A stretch of 64,000 nt of DNA, from the NCBI GenBank assembly GCA_030680805.1, contig JAUXUK010000019.1:1-64000 (forward strand), in the 5' to 3' direction. How positions within the stretch are numbered: the stretch's first letter is position 1; every line of letters starts with the position of its first letter. This stretch comes from Sulfuritalea sp. (GTDB lineage: Bacteria > Pseudomonadota > Gammaproteobacteria > Burkholderiales > Rhodocyclaceae). The translations under genes were made by a program, and so were the position numbers. Positions 46,176 through 56,225 of the stretch are shown piece after piece. Under the pieces are notes generated by a model that did not search any database, was not told where the DNA came from, and worked only from the letters and a program-made list of their open reading frames with translations.

Positions 46176-47240
46176 ATGAAGATTTGTGTACTGCCGGGTG
46201 ACGGAATCGGACCGGAAATCATCGCGGAGGCCGTTCGCGTCCTGAAAGCGCTCGATCTCGGCATCGAGATGGAAGAAGCCCTGCTGGGCGGCTGCGCGGT
46301 GGATGCGACCGGCAGCCCCTATCCGGATGCGACCCAGAAACTGGCGCAGGCAGCCGACGCCGTGCTGCTGGGCGCAGTGGGAGGCCCCCAGTGGGACAAC
46401 AATCCGCGCGAGCAGCGGCCCGAGCGCGGGCTGCTGGGCATACGCAAGCAGCTCGGGCTGTTCGCCAATCTGCGGCCGGCGATTTTGTACCCGGAACTGG
46501 CCAATGCCTCGACGCTCAAGCCGGAAGTGGTGGCAGGGCTGGACATCCTGATCGTGCGTGAATTGACGGGCGACATCTACTTCGGCCAGCCGCGCGGCAT
46601 CGAGATTCGTAACGTGGACGGTCAAATGCAGCGCTTCGGCTTCAACACCATGCATTACACCGAGAGCGAAATTCGCCGCATCCTGCGGGTGGCCTTCGAA
46701 GCGGCTAGGAAGCGCAGCCGCAAGGTCTGCTCGGTGGACAAGATGAACGTGCTGGAATGTACCCAGCTCTGGCGTGATGTCGCCATCGAAACCGGCAAGG
46801 AATATCCGGATGTCGAACTCTCGCACATGCTGGTGGACAACGCGGCGATGCAACTGGTGAAGAATCCCAAGCAGTTCGACGTCATGGTCACCGGCAACAT
46901 GTTCGGTGACATCCTGTCGGACGAAGCGTCAATGCTCACCGGCTCGATCGGCATGCTGCCCTCGGCCTCGCTGGATGCGAACAACAAGGGACTTTACGAA
47001 CCTTCGCATGGCTCGGCGCCGGACATTGCCGGCAAGGGCGTGGCCAACCCGTTGGCGACAATCCTTTCGGCGGCAATGATGCTGCGTTACACTTTCGCCA
47101 ATGAGGCGGCGGCGGGACGCATCGAGGCAGCCGTGAAAAAAGTCCTGGCGCAGGGTTTCCGCACCGGTGACATTTACGAGCCGGGGATGAAGAAGGTCGG
47201 CACCCGGGAAATGGGCGACGCCGTTTTGGCAGCGCTGTAA
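46176..47240 (+). CDS. leuB: 3-isopropylmalate dehydrogenase
   Basis: A 354-residue decarboxylating dehydrogenase. [20 protein letters not shown] is the start; [31 protein letters not shown] and [19 protein letters not shown] are typical. It makes 4-methyl-2-oxopentanoate with NAD+. GAGGGAA lies before the ATG at 46176; an upstream in-frame ATG at 46158 overlaps leuD. asd follows after about 20 bases. Confidence 0.97.
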   Translation: MKICVLPGDGIGPEIIAEAVRVLKALDLGIEMEEALLGGCAVDATGSPYPDATQKLAQAADAVLLGAVGGPQWDNNPREQRPERGLLGIRKQLGLFANLRPAILYPELANASTLKPEVVAGLDILIVRELTGDIYFGQPRGIEIRNVDGQMQRFGFNTMHYTESEIRRILRVAFEAARKRSRKVCSVDKMNVLECTQLWRDVAIETGKEYPDVELSHMLVDNAAMQLVKNPKQFDVMVTGNMFGDILSDEASMLTGSIGMLPSASLDANNKGLYEPSHGSAPDIAGKGVANPLATILSAAMMLRYTFANEAAAGRIEAAVKKVLAQGFRTGDIYEPGMKKVGTREMGDAVLAAL

Positions 47241-47261
47241 TTTGACGATGAGATAGTGATG

Positions 47262-48371
47262 ATGAAGCGTGTAGGTCTGGTTGGTTGGCGTGGCATGGTG
47301 GGTTCGGTCCTGATGCAGCGAATGCGTGAGGAGAATGATTTCGCCCTGATTGAGCCGGTGTTCTTCACCACCTCGAATCCGGGCGGCAAGGCGCCGGAGT
47401 TCGCGGTCGGCGCGCCGCCGCTCAAGGATGCGCGGGACATCGATGAACTGAAGAAGCTGGACATCATCATCAGCTGCCAGGGCGGCGACTACACCAACGA
47501 GGTATTTCCCAAGCTGCGCGAAGGCGGCTGGAAGGGCCACTGGATCGATGCGGCCTCCAGCCTGCGCATGAAGGACGACTGCGTGATCATTCTCGATCCG
47601 GTGAATCTCGACGTGATCGAGGGCAGCCTGGCCAGGGGTGGCCGCAACTGGATCGGCGGCAACTGCACCGTGAGCCTGATGATGATGGCCCTGGGCGGCC
47701 TGTTCAAGGCCGGGCTGATCGAGTGGATGACCTCGATGACCTATCAGGCAGCCTCCGGCGCCGGCGCGCAGAACATGCGCGAACTGCTGACGCAAATGGG
47801 CGAGACGCATCGCGTGGTGAAGAACCTGCTCGATGATCCGGCGTCGGCGATTCTCGACATCGATCGCGAGGTTGCCGGCATCCTGCGCGACGACGGTTTC
47901 CCCACCGCCAACTTCGGCGTGCCGCTGGCCGGCTCGCTGATCCCCTGGATCGACAAGGATTTGGGCAATGGCCAGAGCCGCGAGGAATGGAAGGGACAGG
48001 CCGAAACCAACAAGATTCTCGGGCGCAACGCCGCGCCGATTCCGGTCGATGGACTTTGCGTGCGGATTGGTGCAATGCGCTGCCATTCCCAGGCGCTGAC
48101 CATCAAATTGACCGGGGATGTGCCGCTGGACGAGATCAACGGCATCTTGGCGGCGCACAACGATTGGGTTAAGGTAGTGCCCAACCAGCGCGAAATCACC
48201 CTGAAGGAACTGACGCCGACGGCCGTTACCGGTACCTTGAGCGTTCCGGTGGGGCGCCTGCGCAAACTCAGCATGGGACCGCAGTATCTATCGGCCTTTA
48301 CGGTGGGCGACCAACTGCTTTGGGGCGCTGCAGAACCCTTGCGGCGCATGTTGCGCCTTCTGTTGCGTTGA
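47262..48371 (+). CDS. asd: Aspartate-semialdehyde dehydrogenase
   Basis: A 369-residue enzyme of the gammaproteobacterial-type form: [20 protein letters not shown], the catalytic Cys in [29 protein letters not shown], and the substrate region [15 protein letters not shown]. It makes aspartate semialdehyde for lysine, threonine, methionine and diaminopimelate. The ATG pair at 47259/47262 gives equivalent starts; 47262 matches the E. coli N-terminus. A weak Shine-Dalgarno (GATGAGAT) precedes it. Confidence 0.97.
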   Translation: MKRVGLVGWRGMVGSVLMQRMREENDFALIEPVFFTTSNPGGKAPEFAVGAPPLKDARDIDELKKLDIIISCQGGDYTNEVFPKLREGGWKGHWIDAASSLRMKDDCVIILDPVNLDVIEGSLARGGRNWIGGNCTVSLMMMALGGLFKAGLIEWMTSMTYQAASGAGAQNMRELLTQMGETHRVVKNLLDDPASAILDIDREVAGILRDDGFPTANFGVPLAGSLIPWIDKDLGNGQSREEWKGQAETNKILGRNAAPIPVDGLCVRIGAMRCHSQALTIKLTGDVPLDEINGILAAHNDWVKVVPNQREITLKELTPTAVTGTLSVPVGRLRKLSMGPQYLSAFTVGDQLLWGAAEPLRRMLRLLLR

Positions 48372-48425
48372 CGCCGCGAGCCGGATGCGACCAGAATGTA
48401 ATGGGAAGGTTGAGCTTGCATCGCT

Positions 48426-48450
48426 AACATCATGATGTTATTTTGATAAC
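48426..48450. promoter_or_regulatory. Two overlapping palindromes directly upstream of fimV
   Basis: AACATCATGATGTT at 48426-48439 is a perfect 14-bp palindrome. It overlaps GTTAT-TTTG-ATAAC (48437-48450), which ends at the fimV ATG. Their position at the start codon suits an operator or a leader structure; no known regulator site was recognised. Confidence 0.4.
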
Positions 48451-51297
48451 ATGACAAAATTGCCGTCGGGAGTCACAGTGCCCAATACTGACAAGCGAAA
48501 TCGTTTCAAAGCCACCATTTTGGCGGCAGCCATTGCTGTCCTGCCTCTGGCGACACACGCTGCCGGATTGGGCAAGATCACCGTGCTCTCCGCCATGGGA
48601 CAGCCCCTCAAGGCAGAGCTCGAGGTTACGGCAACCCGCGATGAAGCGCCCTCGCTGGTTGCAAAGGTGGCTGCTGCTGATGCTTTCCGTCAGGCAGGAA
48701 TCGAATATGCCCCTGCCTTGGCGACGCTGCGTTTTTCGCGTGACATCAAGGAACGCGGCGGCCGTCGCTACCTCGAGGTGACGACAGACCGGCCCTTGAA
48801 TGAGCCGTTCATCGACATGCTGGTCGAATTGACCTGGGCTTCGGGCAGGCTGGTGCGCGAGTACACTTTCCTGCTTGACCCGCCCGACCTGGCTGCCAAA
48901 ATGCCTCCAGCTCCGGTTTCAGCGCCGGAGGTCAAGTCCGATCCCGCAGTGGCCAGACCAGCGGAAAAATCCGCGGCGGCGATGCCCGCTGAAGCTCGTC
49001 CGGTGATCGACAGTCGTCCGCCGGCGTCAAAGCCGGTAGCCGAAAAGGCGGTAGCAAGACAGGTCGCGGGAAGTTCGCGCGCGGTAGTTTCAGGGGACAC
49101 CCTGGGCAAGATCGCGGCGCAGACCAAGCCTGATGGGGTCAGCCTCGATCAGATGCTGGTGTCCCTGTTCCGCAGCAACAAAGAGGCATTTGACGGCGGC
49201 AACATGAATCGTCTCAAGGCCGGCAAGATCCTTTCGATTCCCGATGCCGACGCGGTGAGTGCGGTTTCCGCCGGCGAGGCGCGCAAGGAAATTGTTGCCC
49301 AGGCGGCAGATTTCAACGCCTATCGCAAACGTCTGGCCTCGGCTGCAGCCGCCGAGCCGGCCAGGGATCAGGGCGCCAGGCAGTCCGTCACTGGCAAGAT
49401 CGCTCCCAAAGTCGAAGACAAGGTGCCTGCAGTCGCAGGCAAGGACAAGCTGGAAGTCTCGCGTACGGAAGCGGCCAAGGATGCCAAGGGCAAGCCCTTG
49501 CAGGGCCGCATCGCGACGCTCGAAGAGGATCTGGTTGCGCGCGACAGGGCACTCAAGGAAGCAAGCGGTCGTATCGCTGATCTCGAGAAGAATCTCAATG
49601 ACCTGAAGAAGCTCGCCGAACTGAAGAGCCAGGCCGGAGCCGACCTGCAAAAGCAGGCTCAGGCGACCAAGCCTGCTGCTGCGGAAGCCAAGAAGCCGGA
49701 TGTTCCCGCACCTGCACCTGCACCCGCGGCGAAACCCGCCGAGGCACCGAAGGCGGCTGAGCCGGCGAAGCCGGCCGAGGTAGCCAAGGCCCCCATGGCG
49801 GCAGAACCGCCCAAACCGGCCGACGCCGCCAAACCGGCAGAAGCGCCCAAGTCAGGCGAGGCGGCGAAGCCTGCCGACGCTGCCGCCGCAGTGGCGAAGC
49901 CGGCGGATGGCACCAAGCCGGCCGATGAGAACAAACCGCCTCCGCCGAAGAAGAAAATCGCTCCGCCGCCTCCACCGGAGCCTGAGCCTGACTTTATCGA
50001 GGAAAACGGACCGCTCGTATTTGGTGGTGGTGCAGTGCTGGCCCTTTTGTTCGGCTGGCTGGGAATTTCGGCCATGCGCAAGAAGCGCGCCGCCGCCGCT
50101 GAAGCCAACGCGACAATTGCCGAGACCGACCTTTCAACGCATTCCGTGTTCAGCACGACGACCGTAGCGCCTCCGCCAAGTGAACAGGAGCCGAGCCAGT
50201 TCAGTTCGACCGGCATGGGCATGGCGGCGCACCAGGAAGCCGTTGATCCCGTGGTTGAGGCGGACACTTTCCTTGCCTTCGGCCGCGATGCGCAGGCAGA
50301 AGAGATTCTTCTGGAAGCCTTGAAGACGGATCCGCAGCGGCAGGCGATTCACCTCAAGCTGCTCGACATCTATTCCGCGCGCAAGAATGTTTCCCAGTTT
50401 GAGTCTGTGGCGAAAGACCTGCATGTCTTGACCGGTGGCGCCGGTGCGGGTTGGGAGAAGGCTGCAGCCTTGGGTGCGGCAATTGATCCCGCGAACCCCC
50501 TCTATGCGTCAATGCCATCCGAGGCCGAGGCTGTTGCCCCGGCCGTGGATATGGATGCGACGATGATCGTTCACGCCGCCGCGGTGGCCGAGCAGCCGGC
50601 CGCACAGGCCGTTGCCGAGGCGCCCGCAGCAACCGAGGCGGTGGCTTTGGATTTTGACCTCGATATCGGTACCGCGGAGGCGGCTGGCGCCGCCGAGACG
50701 GCCCCTTCGGCCGATTCCGACGTGGCCGCGATCGATTTCGATCTTGACCTGGGCGCACCGGAGGTGACGCAGGCGACTGCGTCCGCTGCCAAGGACGAGG
50801 CCAAGAGCGAAGCGGCTGGACTCGATATCAGTTTCGATCTGCCGACAATGGAGTCGGCACCTCCAGCGATAGACCTCCCGCTCGCTGCGGAGCCTGAAGC
50901 GCCAGTTGCACCGGCGCCAGCTGCTGCGGCGGCCGATTCCGGCGGCATCGATTTCGAGTTCGATTTGGGTACTTCCGCTCCGGCGCTCCCCGAATCATCG
51001 CCCGAGGCGTCTCTGGCACTTCCTGAGTTGGCTGCCACGCCGGCTCCGGCCGCGCTTGATCTCGGTGGGATCAGCCTGGAACTGGATGCACCGGCAGGCG
51101 CCGCAAGTGCCGATGCCGACGCTTCTGGCGGTGAGAAACCTGACAATCCCGAGGTGGCCACCAAGATGGAGCTGGCGATGGCCTATGAGGAAATGGGTGA
51201 TCGCGACGGCGCCAGAGAGCTTTACCAGGAGGCGTTGGCCGAAGGCGGTTCGGCGCAGCAGAAGGCGGCGCGCGCCAAGCTTGACAGCCTCGGCTGA
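48451..51297 (+). CDS. fimV: FimV-like peptidoglycan-binding polar protein
   Basis: A 948-residue inner-membrane protein. A signal peptide near residues 17-38 ends ATHA. The FimV N-domain follows (GKITVLSAMGQPLKAELEV), then a LysM domain at about 210-270 (VVSGDTLGKIA), a coiled coil (about 345-405), a Pro/Ala/Lys-rich linker to about 515 and a transmembrane segment (about 525-545). The cytoplasmic part is acidic and repetitive (DFDLDIGTAE-type segments) and ends in the FimV C-terminal TPR motif near 890-940 (ELAMAYEEMGDRDGARELYQ). It organises type IV pili and cell-pole functions. Compositional bias makes it long but not broken. Confidence 0.95.
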   Translation: MTKLPSGVTVPNTDKRNRFKATILAAAIAVLPLATHAAGLGKITVLSAMGQPLKAELEVTATRDEAPSLVAKVAAADAFRQAGIEYAPALATLRFSRDIKERGGRRYLEVTTDRPLNEPFIDMLVELTWASGRLVREYTFLLDPPDLAAKMPPAPVSAPEVKSDPAVARPAEKSAAAMPAEARPVIDSRPPASKPVAEKAVARQVAGSSRAVVSGDTLGKIAAQTKPDGVSLDQMLVSLFRSNKEAFDGGNMNRLKAGKILSIPDADAVSAVSAGEARKEIVAQAADFNAYRKRLASAAAAEPARDQGARQSVTGKIAPKVEDKVPAVAGKDKLEVSRTEAAKDAKGKPLQGRIATLEEDLVARDRALKEASGRIADLEKNLNDLKKLAELKSQAGADLQKQAQATKPAAAEAKKPDVPAPAPAPAAKPAEAPKAAEPAKPAEVAKAPMAAEPPKPADAAKPAEAPKSGEAAKPADAAAAVAKPADGTKPADENKPPPPKKKIAPPPPPEPEPDFIEENGPLVFGGGAVLALLFGWLGISAMRKKRAAAAEANATIAETDLSTHSVFSTTTVAPPPSEQEPSQFSSTGMGMAAHQEAVDPVVEADTFLAFGRDAQAEEILLEALKTDPQRQAIHLKLLDIYSARKNVSQFESVAKDLHVLTGGAGAGWEKAAALGAAIDPANPLYASMPSEAEAVAPAVDMDATMIVHAAAVAEQPAAQAVAEAPAATEAVALDFDLDIGTAEAAGAAETAPSADSDVAAIDFDLDLGAPEVTQATASAAKDEAKSEAAGLDISFDLPTMESAPPAIDLPLAAEPEAPVAPAPAAAAADSGGIDFEFDLGTSAPALPESSPEASLALPELAATPAPAALDLGGISLELDAPAGAASADADASGGEKPDNPEVATKMELAMAYEEMGDRDGARELYQEALAEGGSAQQKAARAKLDSLG

Positions 51298-51307
51298 TCA
51301 ACCCTGC

Positions 51308-51332
51308 TCTCCCGGCGCCCAGCGCCGGGAGA
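51308..51332. terminator. Strong hairpin between fimV and the EcfT-like gene
   Basis: TCTCCCGGCGC and GCGCCGGGAGA form a perfect 11-bp stem with a 3-base loop, 10 bases after the fimV stop. Only GTTGTTG follows, so termination would be partial; it may protect mRNA ends or reduce expression of the genes downstream. Confidence 0.6.
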
Positions 51333-51342
51333 CGTTGTTGCC

Positions 51343-51921
51343 GTGAAACACCCGAACCCCGCAAGCCTGATACTGCTTGGTCTGGCTGCGCTTTTCGCGG
51401 CCTCCTCCCGCGATGGAATGCCCTTGTTTCTTGCCGCTTTCGGGCTCGCCCTGTTGGCCTTGATTGCAGCGAGGTCGCATATCCTGTTGCTCTTGCGCCG
51501 CAGCCGCTGGTTGCTGCTCACCATGCTGGTGATGTTCGGCTGGTTTACGCCGGGAACCCCGTTGTCATTTATTCCAGGCGCGAGTACGGAAGGGCTGCTG
51601 CTCGCAGCCGACAATCTCGGGCGCCTGCTGATCGCGCTGTCCATCGTCGCCTTGATACTGAAGGCGCTATCTGCGGCCGACCTCGTGGCCGGAATGCGTT
51701 TGCTGCTGGCACCGCTGGTTCTGTTCAAGCTTTCCCGCGATCGATTTGCCGTGCGGCTGGCACTGACCCTGAACGAGGTGGAAGCCTCGAGGCAGGGGAT
51801 GAGCGGCGAACCGGGACGGGTGGAAAGCACGCTGGTTCTGCCGGCTTCCCGTTTCGGCGCAGCGGACACCATACTCGGCACATTGGCGGCTGCCCTGGCC
51901 CTTGGCGCGTGGCTGGTGTGA
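51343..51921 (+). CDS. CbiQ/EcfT-like membrane protein
   Basis: A 192-residue membrane protein with about four hydrophobic segments, starting at a GTG at 51343. LLRRSRWLLLTMLVMFGWFTP and LLIALSIVALILKALSAADL recall the T component (CbiQ/EcfT) of energy-coupling-factor transporters, but no matching ATPase lies nearby. Its role is unknown. The stop overlaps the truA GTG by four bases (GTGA), as in related genomes with a gene between fimV and truA. Confidence 0.6.
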   Translation: MKHPNPASLILLGLAALFAASSRDGMPLFLAAFGLALLALIAARSHILLLLRRSRWLLLTMLVMFGWFTPGTPLSFIPGASTEGLLLAADNLGRLLIALSIVALILKALSAADLVAGMRLLLAPLVLFKLSRDRFAVRLALTLNEVEASRQGMSGEPGRVESTLVLPASRFGAADTILGTLAAALALGAWLV

Positions 51922-52703
51922 GAGTCGCGCTCGGCGTCGAGTACGACGGTTCGGGATTCTGCGGCTGGCAGTCGCAGGCCGGCAGAGGCGCGGTGCAGGA
52001 TGTGCTGGAGTCGGCACTGTCCAGGGTCGCCGATGCGCCGACACGTGTCGTTTGCGCAGGGCGAACCGATGCCGGAGTGCATGCCATCGGTCAGGTCGTC
52101 CATTTCGATACCGCAGCCGTTCGCCCGGACACCGCGTGGGTACGTGGCGTCAACGCCCATTTGCCGGCCAGTGTGGCAGTGCGCTGGGCCAAGCCGGTGC
52201 AGGATGATTTTCACGCGCGCTTTTCGGCGCGGGGCAGGCGCTATCGCTACTTGTTGCTCAATCGGGGCGAACGACCCGGGCTCATGGCGAAGCGCGTCGG
52301 CTGGTTTCATCGCCCGCTCGACGCCGAAGCGATGCGTGCCGCGGCCGCCCTGCTTTTGGGCGAGCATGATTTTTCAGCGTTTCGCTCGGTCGAGTGCCAG
52401 GCCAAATCGCCGGTGAAGATCCTGCGCCGTGCGGATGTCGCGCGGCATGGCGACCTGCTGGTGTTCGACTTCGAGGCCAGTGCGTTTCTGCATCACATGG
52501 TACGCAACATCGTTGGCGCGCTGGTCTATGTGGGCAAGGGCGCGCATCCGCCGGAGTGGCTGGGCGAGCTGCTCGCGGGGCGCGATCGTGCTCGCGCGGC
52601 CCCGACTTTTGAAGCCTGCGGCCTGTATTTTGCCGGGGTCGATTATGATCCGGTCTGGCAACTGAAAGTCGGCGCTGGCGACACGGCGATCCTGCTTCCC
52701 TGA
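51918..52703 (+). CDS. truA: tRNA pseudouridine synthase A
   Basis: A 261-residue enzyme modifying U38-40 of tRNA. VALGVEYDGSGFCGWQSQ and VVCAGRTDAGVHAIGQVVHF (catalytic Asp) are clear, and SFLHHMVRNIVG-type SAFLHHMVRNIVGAL completes the family boxes. The GTG at 51918 gives the usual MRVALGVEYDG start; an in-frame GTG at 51909 is possible. The last residues (KVGAGDTAILLP) extend beyond the usual C-terminus and come from a dispersed repeat. Confidence 0.95.
   Translation: MRVALGVEYDGSGFCGWQSQAGRGAVQDVLESALSRVADAPTRVVCAGRTDAGVHAIGQVVHFDTAAVRPDTAWVRGVNAHLPASVAVRWAKPVQDDFHARFSARGRRYRYLLLNRGERPGLMAKRVGWFHRPLDAEAMRAAAALLLGEHDFSAFRSVECQAKSPVKILRRADVARHGDLLVFDFEASAFLHHMVRNIVGALVYVGKGAHPPEWLGELLAGRDRARAAPTFEACGLYFAGVDYDPVWQLKVGAGDTAILLP
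52665..52687 (+). repeat. VGAG-type dispersed repeat forming the TruA C-terminus
   Basis: AAAGTCGGCGCTGGCG then ACACGGC, identical to the family consensus in the sense orientation and read KVGAGDTA. It extends truA by about 12 codons past the usual end of the family. Confidence 0.7.
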
Positions 52704-52717
52704 TCTGCCCTGAAATC

Positions 52718-53362
52718 ATGACCCGTACCCGAATCAAGATCTGCGGCATCACCCGCGAGCAAGACCTCGCTGCAGCCGTCGCGGCCGGCGCCGATGCGCT
52801 CGGCTTTGTGTTCTATGCGGCCAGCCCGCGTCATGTAACACCGGAGCGGGCAGCACAATTGATCGCGAGAGTGCCCGCCTTCGTCACCCGGGTTGGTCTT
52901 TTCGTCAACGCGGAACCTCAGGCCGTGCGTGAAATCCTGGCGCAGGCGCCGCTCGACCTGCTGCAGTTTCACGGCGATGAAGACGCCGCGTATTGCGCCC
53001 AGTTCGGCAAGTCATGGATCAAGGCCGCAAGGGTGAGCCCGGGCCTCGATTTGCTAGAATACACATCCGCATTTGCCAAGGCGCCCGGGGTATCGGGCGT
53101 GTTGCTCGATGCCCACGTCGAAGGCTATGGCGGCGGCGGCAAGACCTTCGACTGGTCACTGATTCCGCGGTCCTTGCCGTTGCCCGTGATCCTCTCCGGA
53201 GGGCTGCATCCAGGCAATGTCGCGGAGGCGGTGCGCACCGTGAGGCCTTGGGCGGTGGATGTCAGCAGCGGTGTCGAGGCTGCCCGCGGCATCAAGGATG
53301 TACAGAAAATCACCGAATTCATTGCCGGAGTGCGAGAAGCAGATGCAGGACCTTCCTTATAA
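52718..53362 (+). CDS. trpF: Phosphoribosylanthranilate isomerase
   Basis: A 214-residue TIM-barrel enzyme. [20 protein letters not shown] is the N-terminal signature with the catalytic Cys; [27 protein letters not shown] (catalytic Asp) and [14 protein letters not shown] follow. It isomerises N-(5-phosphoribosyl)anthranilate in tryptophan synthesis. Its 3' end overlaps trpB by 20 bases. The gene follows truA by 14 bases. Confidence 0.96.
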   Translation: MTRTRIKICGITREQDLAAAVAAGADALGFVFYAASPRHVTPERAAQLIARVPAFVTRVGLFVNAEPQAVREILAQAPLDLLQFHGDEDAAYCAQFGKSWIKAARVSPGLDLLEYTSAFAKAPGVSGVLLDAHVEGYGGGGKTFDWSLIPRSLPLPVILSGGLHPGNVAEAVRTVRPWAVDVSSGVEAARGIKDVQKITEFIAGVREADAGPSL

Positions 53363-54548
53363 CTTGCCCGACGCGGGCGGCCACTTCGGCCCCTATGGCG
53401 GTGTCTTTGTCGCCGAGACCCTGATGCCGGCCTTGGCCGAATTGCGCGAGGCCTATGCCGCTGCCCAGGCCGATCCTGCATTCCGTGCCGAGTATGAGTA
53501 CGACCTCAAGCACTATGTCGGCCGGCCCAGCCCGATCTATCACGCCAAGCGCTGGTCGGGCCTGCTGGGCGGCGCACAGATCTACCTGAAGCGCGAAGAC
53601 CTCAACCACACGGGCGCCCACAAGATCAACAACTGCATCGGCCAGGCGCTGCTGGCGCGGCGCATGGGCAAGCCGCGCGTGATCGCGGAGACCGGCGCCG
53701 GCCAGCATGGTGTGGCCACCGCGACCGTGGCTGCGCGCTACGGCATGGAATGCGTGGTGTACATGGGCTCCGAGGACATCAAGCGCCAGGCGGCCAACGT
53801 CTATCGCATGAAACTGCTGGGGGCAAAGGTGGTGCCGGTGGAATCCGGCTCGAAGACGCTCAAGGATGCCTTGAACGAAGCGATGCGCGACTGGGTGACC
53901 AACATCGGCAACACCTTCTACATCATCGGCACGGTGGCCGGCCCGCATCCCTATCCGATGATGGTGCGTGACTTCCAGGCGGTGATCGGCGACGAATGCA
54001 AGACACAGATGCCGGAACTCGTCGGCCGCCAGCCGGATGCCGTTATCGCCTGCGTCGGCGGCGGCTCCAATGCCATGGGAATTTTCTATCCCTATATCCC
54101 GCTCGCCGGCGTCAAGCTGATTGGTGTCGAAGCCTCGGGTCACGGGCTGGACTCGGGCAAGCATGCCGCTTCGCTGACCGCCGGCCGTTCCGGCGTGCTG
54201 CATGGCAACCGCACCTATCTGTTGCAGGACGAGAACGGGCAGGTGATCGAGACCCACTCGATATCCGCCGGCCTCGATTATCCCGGCGTCGGCCCCGAGC
54301 ACGCTTGGCTCAAGGATTCAAAGCGCGCCGAGTACGTCACGATTACCGATGCCGAAGCGTTGCAGGCTTTTCACGATCTGTGCCACTTCGAAGGCATCAT
54401 CCCCGCACTGGAATCGAGCCATGCGCTGGCCTATGCGGCAAAGCTCGCGCCCACGCTGCCTAGGGACAAGCTGCTGCTGGTCAATCTTTCGGGGCGCGGC
54501 GACAAGGACATGCATACCGTCGCCGACGCGTCCGGCATCCAGTTCTGA
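53343..54548 (+). CDS. trpB: Tryptophan synthase beta subunit
   Basis: A 401-residue PLP enzyme. The PLP-Lys box is [36 protein letters not shown] and [15 protein letters not shown] are phosphate-binding boxes. It joins indole and serine to tryptophan with TrpA. The ATG at 53343 is inside the trpF gene, with GAGAAG upstream, so the two are coupled. trpA follows 13 bases later. Confidence 0.97.
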   Translation: MQDLPYNLPDAGGHFGPYGGVFVAETLMPALAELREAYAAAQADPAFRAEYEYDLKHYVGRPSPIYHAKRWSGLLGGAQIYLKREDLNHTGAHKINNCIGQALLARRMGKPRVIAETGAGQHGVATATVAARYGMECVVYMGSEDIKRQAANVYRMKLLGAKVVPVESGSKTLKDALNEAMRDWVTNIGNTFYIIGTVAGPHPYPMMVRDFQAVIGDECKTQMPELVGRQPDAVIACVGGGSNAMGIFYPYIPLAGVKLIGVEASGHGLDSGKHAASLTAGRSGVLHGNRTYLLQDENGQVIETHSISAGLDYPGVGPEHAWLKDSKRAEYVTITDAEALQAFHDLCHFEGIIPALESSHALAYAAKLAPTLPRDKLLLVNLSGRGDKDMHTVADASGIQF

Positions 54549-54561
54549 ACCAAACATCACG

Positions 54562-55368
54562 ATGTCACGAATCCAGAAAACATTCACATCCCTTGCCGCG
54601 CAAGGCCGCAAGGCCCTTATCCCCTTCATTACCGCCGGCGATCCTGATCCGGACCTGAGCTTGCCGCTGATGCGGGCACTGGTTGCGGGTGGCGCCGACA
54701 TCATCGAGCTCGGCGTACCGTTTTCGGATCCGATGGCCGATGGACCGACCATCCAGCGGGCGTCGGAAAGAGCCTTGGCGCATGGCATGAGCCTACGCCG
54801 CGTGCTGGCGCTGGTGAGTGAATTCCGCAAGGAGAACGCGACGACGCCGGTGGTCCTGATGGGCTACGCCAATCCGGTGGAAGCCTATGGCGTCGCAGCC
54901 TTCGCCCGCGATGCGAGCGAGGCCGGGGTCGATGGTGTGCTGGTGGTCGATTATCCGCCGGAGGAATGCGCCGATTTCTCTGCCGTGATGAAGCGGGCGG
55001 GAATCGATCCGATTTTCCTGCTGGCCCCGACCTCCACAGAAAAGCGCTACGACGAAGTCGCGCTGATCGGCAGCGGCTACATTTATTATGTTTCGCTCAA
55101 GGGCGTGACGGGTTCCGGTAATCTCGATCTCGACGAAGTGGCGCGGCGCATACCGCTGATCCGCGAGAAAGTTGGGATGCCGGTCGGCGTAGGCTTCGGC
55201 ATTCGTGACGGGGCCACCGCCGCACGCATCGCAGCAGTAGCGGATGCGGTCGTGATCGGTAGCAGGATCATCGAGGAAATTGAGAATGGTGATGCCGCTA
55301 CGGCACCGCAGCGGGTCACGACATTCTTGAGTGGAATCCGCGCCGCAATGGATGGAGAAAAGCCATGA
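54562..55368 (+). CDS. trpA: Tryptophan synthase alpha subunit
   Basis: A 268-residue TIM-barrel enzyme. [35 protein letters not shown] (catalytic Glu) and [13 protein letters not shown] are signatures. It releases indole from indole-glycerol phosphate and passes it to TrpB. Its stop overlaps the accD ATG (ATGA), so tryptophan and fatty-acid genes share the transcript. Confidence 0.97.
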   Translation: MSRIQKTFTSLAAQGRKALIPFITAGDPDPDLSLPLMRALVAGGADIIELGVPFSDPMADGPTIQRASERALAHGMSLRRVLALVSEFRKENATTPVVLMGYANPVEAYGVAAFARDASEAGVDGVLVVDYPPEECADFSAVMKRAGIDPIFLLAPTSTEKRYDEVALIGSGYIYYVSLKGVTGSGNLDLDEVARRIPLIREKVGMPVGVGFGIRDGATAARIAAVADAVVIGSRIIEEIENGDAATAPQRVTTFLSGIRAAMDGEKP

Positions 55369-56225
55369 GCTGGTTACAGAAACTGCTGCCACCCAAGATC
55401 AAGCGTTCCGAAGGCGTACGCAAGTCGATTCCCGAAGGGCTGTGGGCGAAATGCCCGGCTTGCGAAGCCGTGCTCTACAGCACCGACCTGGAGAACAACC
55501 AGAACGTCTGCCCGAAGTGCAGCCATCATCTTCGACTGCGTGCCCGCGTCCGCCTCGATGCCCTGTTGGATCCCGAAGGCCGCTTCGAGATCGGCACCGA
55601 AGTCCTCCCGATGGATCCGCTCAAGTTCAAGGACAGCAAGCGCTACGTGGACCGCCTCGCCGCCGCGAACGAGGACACGGGCGAAGCCGATGCCATGGTG
55701 GTGATGCAGGGCGCGATCAAGACCGTGCCGGTGGTGGTCGCCTGTTTCGAATTCGAGTTCCTCGGCGGTTCGATGGGCGCCGTGGTGGGCGAGCGTTTCG
55801 TGCGCGGCGTCAAGGCGGCGATCGAACTGCAATCGCCCTTCATCTGCATCACCGCATCGGGCGGTGCGCGCATGCAGGAAGGCCTGTTCTCCCTGATGCA
55901 GATGGCCAAGACTACGGCGGCCGTGACGCAACTGGCGCACCACCAGCTGCCCTTCATCACCCTGCTGACCGATCCCACCATGGGCGGCGTTTCCGCCTCC
56001 TTCGCCTTTGTCGGCGATGTGGTGATCGCCGAGCCCGGAGCATTGATCGGATTCGCCGGGCCGCGGGTGATCGAGCAGACGGTGCGCGAGACCCTGCCCG
56101 AGGGCTTCCAGCGCGCCGAATTCCTGATCGAAAAGGGTGCGATCGACATGATCGTCGACCGGCGCGAACTGCGCGACAAACTGGCGTCACTGATCACGCT
56201 CCTGCAACGCGTTCCAGCTGTTTGA
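55365..56225 (+). CDS. accD: Acetyl-CoA carboxylase carboxyltransferase beta subunit
   Basis: A 286-residue protein. The zinc ribbon is [20 protein letters not shown] with CPKC later; the crotonase-like core has [34 protein letters not shown] and [20 protein letters not shown]. With AccA it carboxylates acetyl-CoA for fatty-acid synthesis. The start overlaps trpA by four bases; folC overlaps its stop by one base (TGATG). Confidence 0.97.
   Translation: MSWLQKLLPPKIKRSEGVRKSIPEGLWAKCPACEAVLYSTDLENNQNVCPKCSHHLRLRARVRLDALLDPEGRFEIGTEVLPMDPLKFKDSKRYVDRLAAANEDTGEADAMVVMQGAIKTVPVVVACFEFEFLGGSMGAVVGERFVRGVKAAIELQSPFICITASGGARMQEGLFSLMQMAKTTAAVTQLAHHQLPFITLLTDPTMGGVSASFAFVGDVVIAEPGALIGFAGPRVIEQTVRETLPEGFQRAEFLIEKGAIDMIVDRRELRDKLASLITLLQRVPAV

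Noticed and set aside
49690-49960. Alanine/proline/lysine-rich stretch in fimV as a tandem DNA repeat or CRISPR-like array
   Set aside because: The units are irregular in length and spelled by different codons. This is a low-complexity linker typical of FimV.
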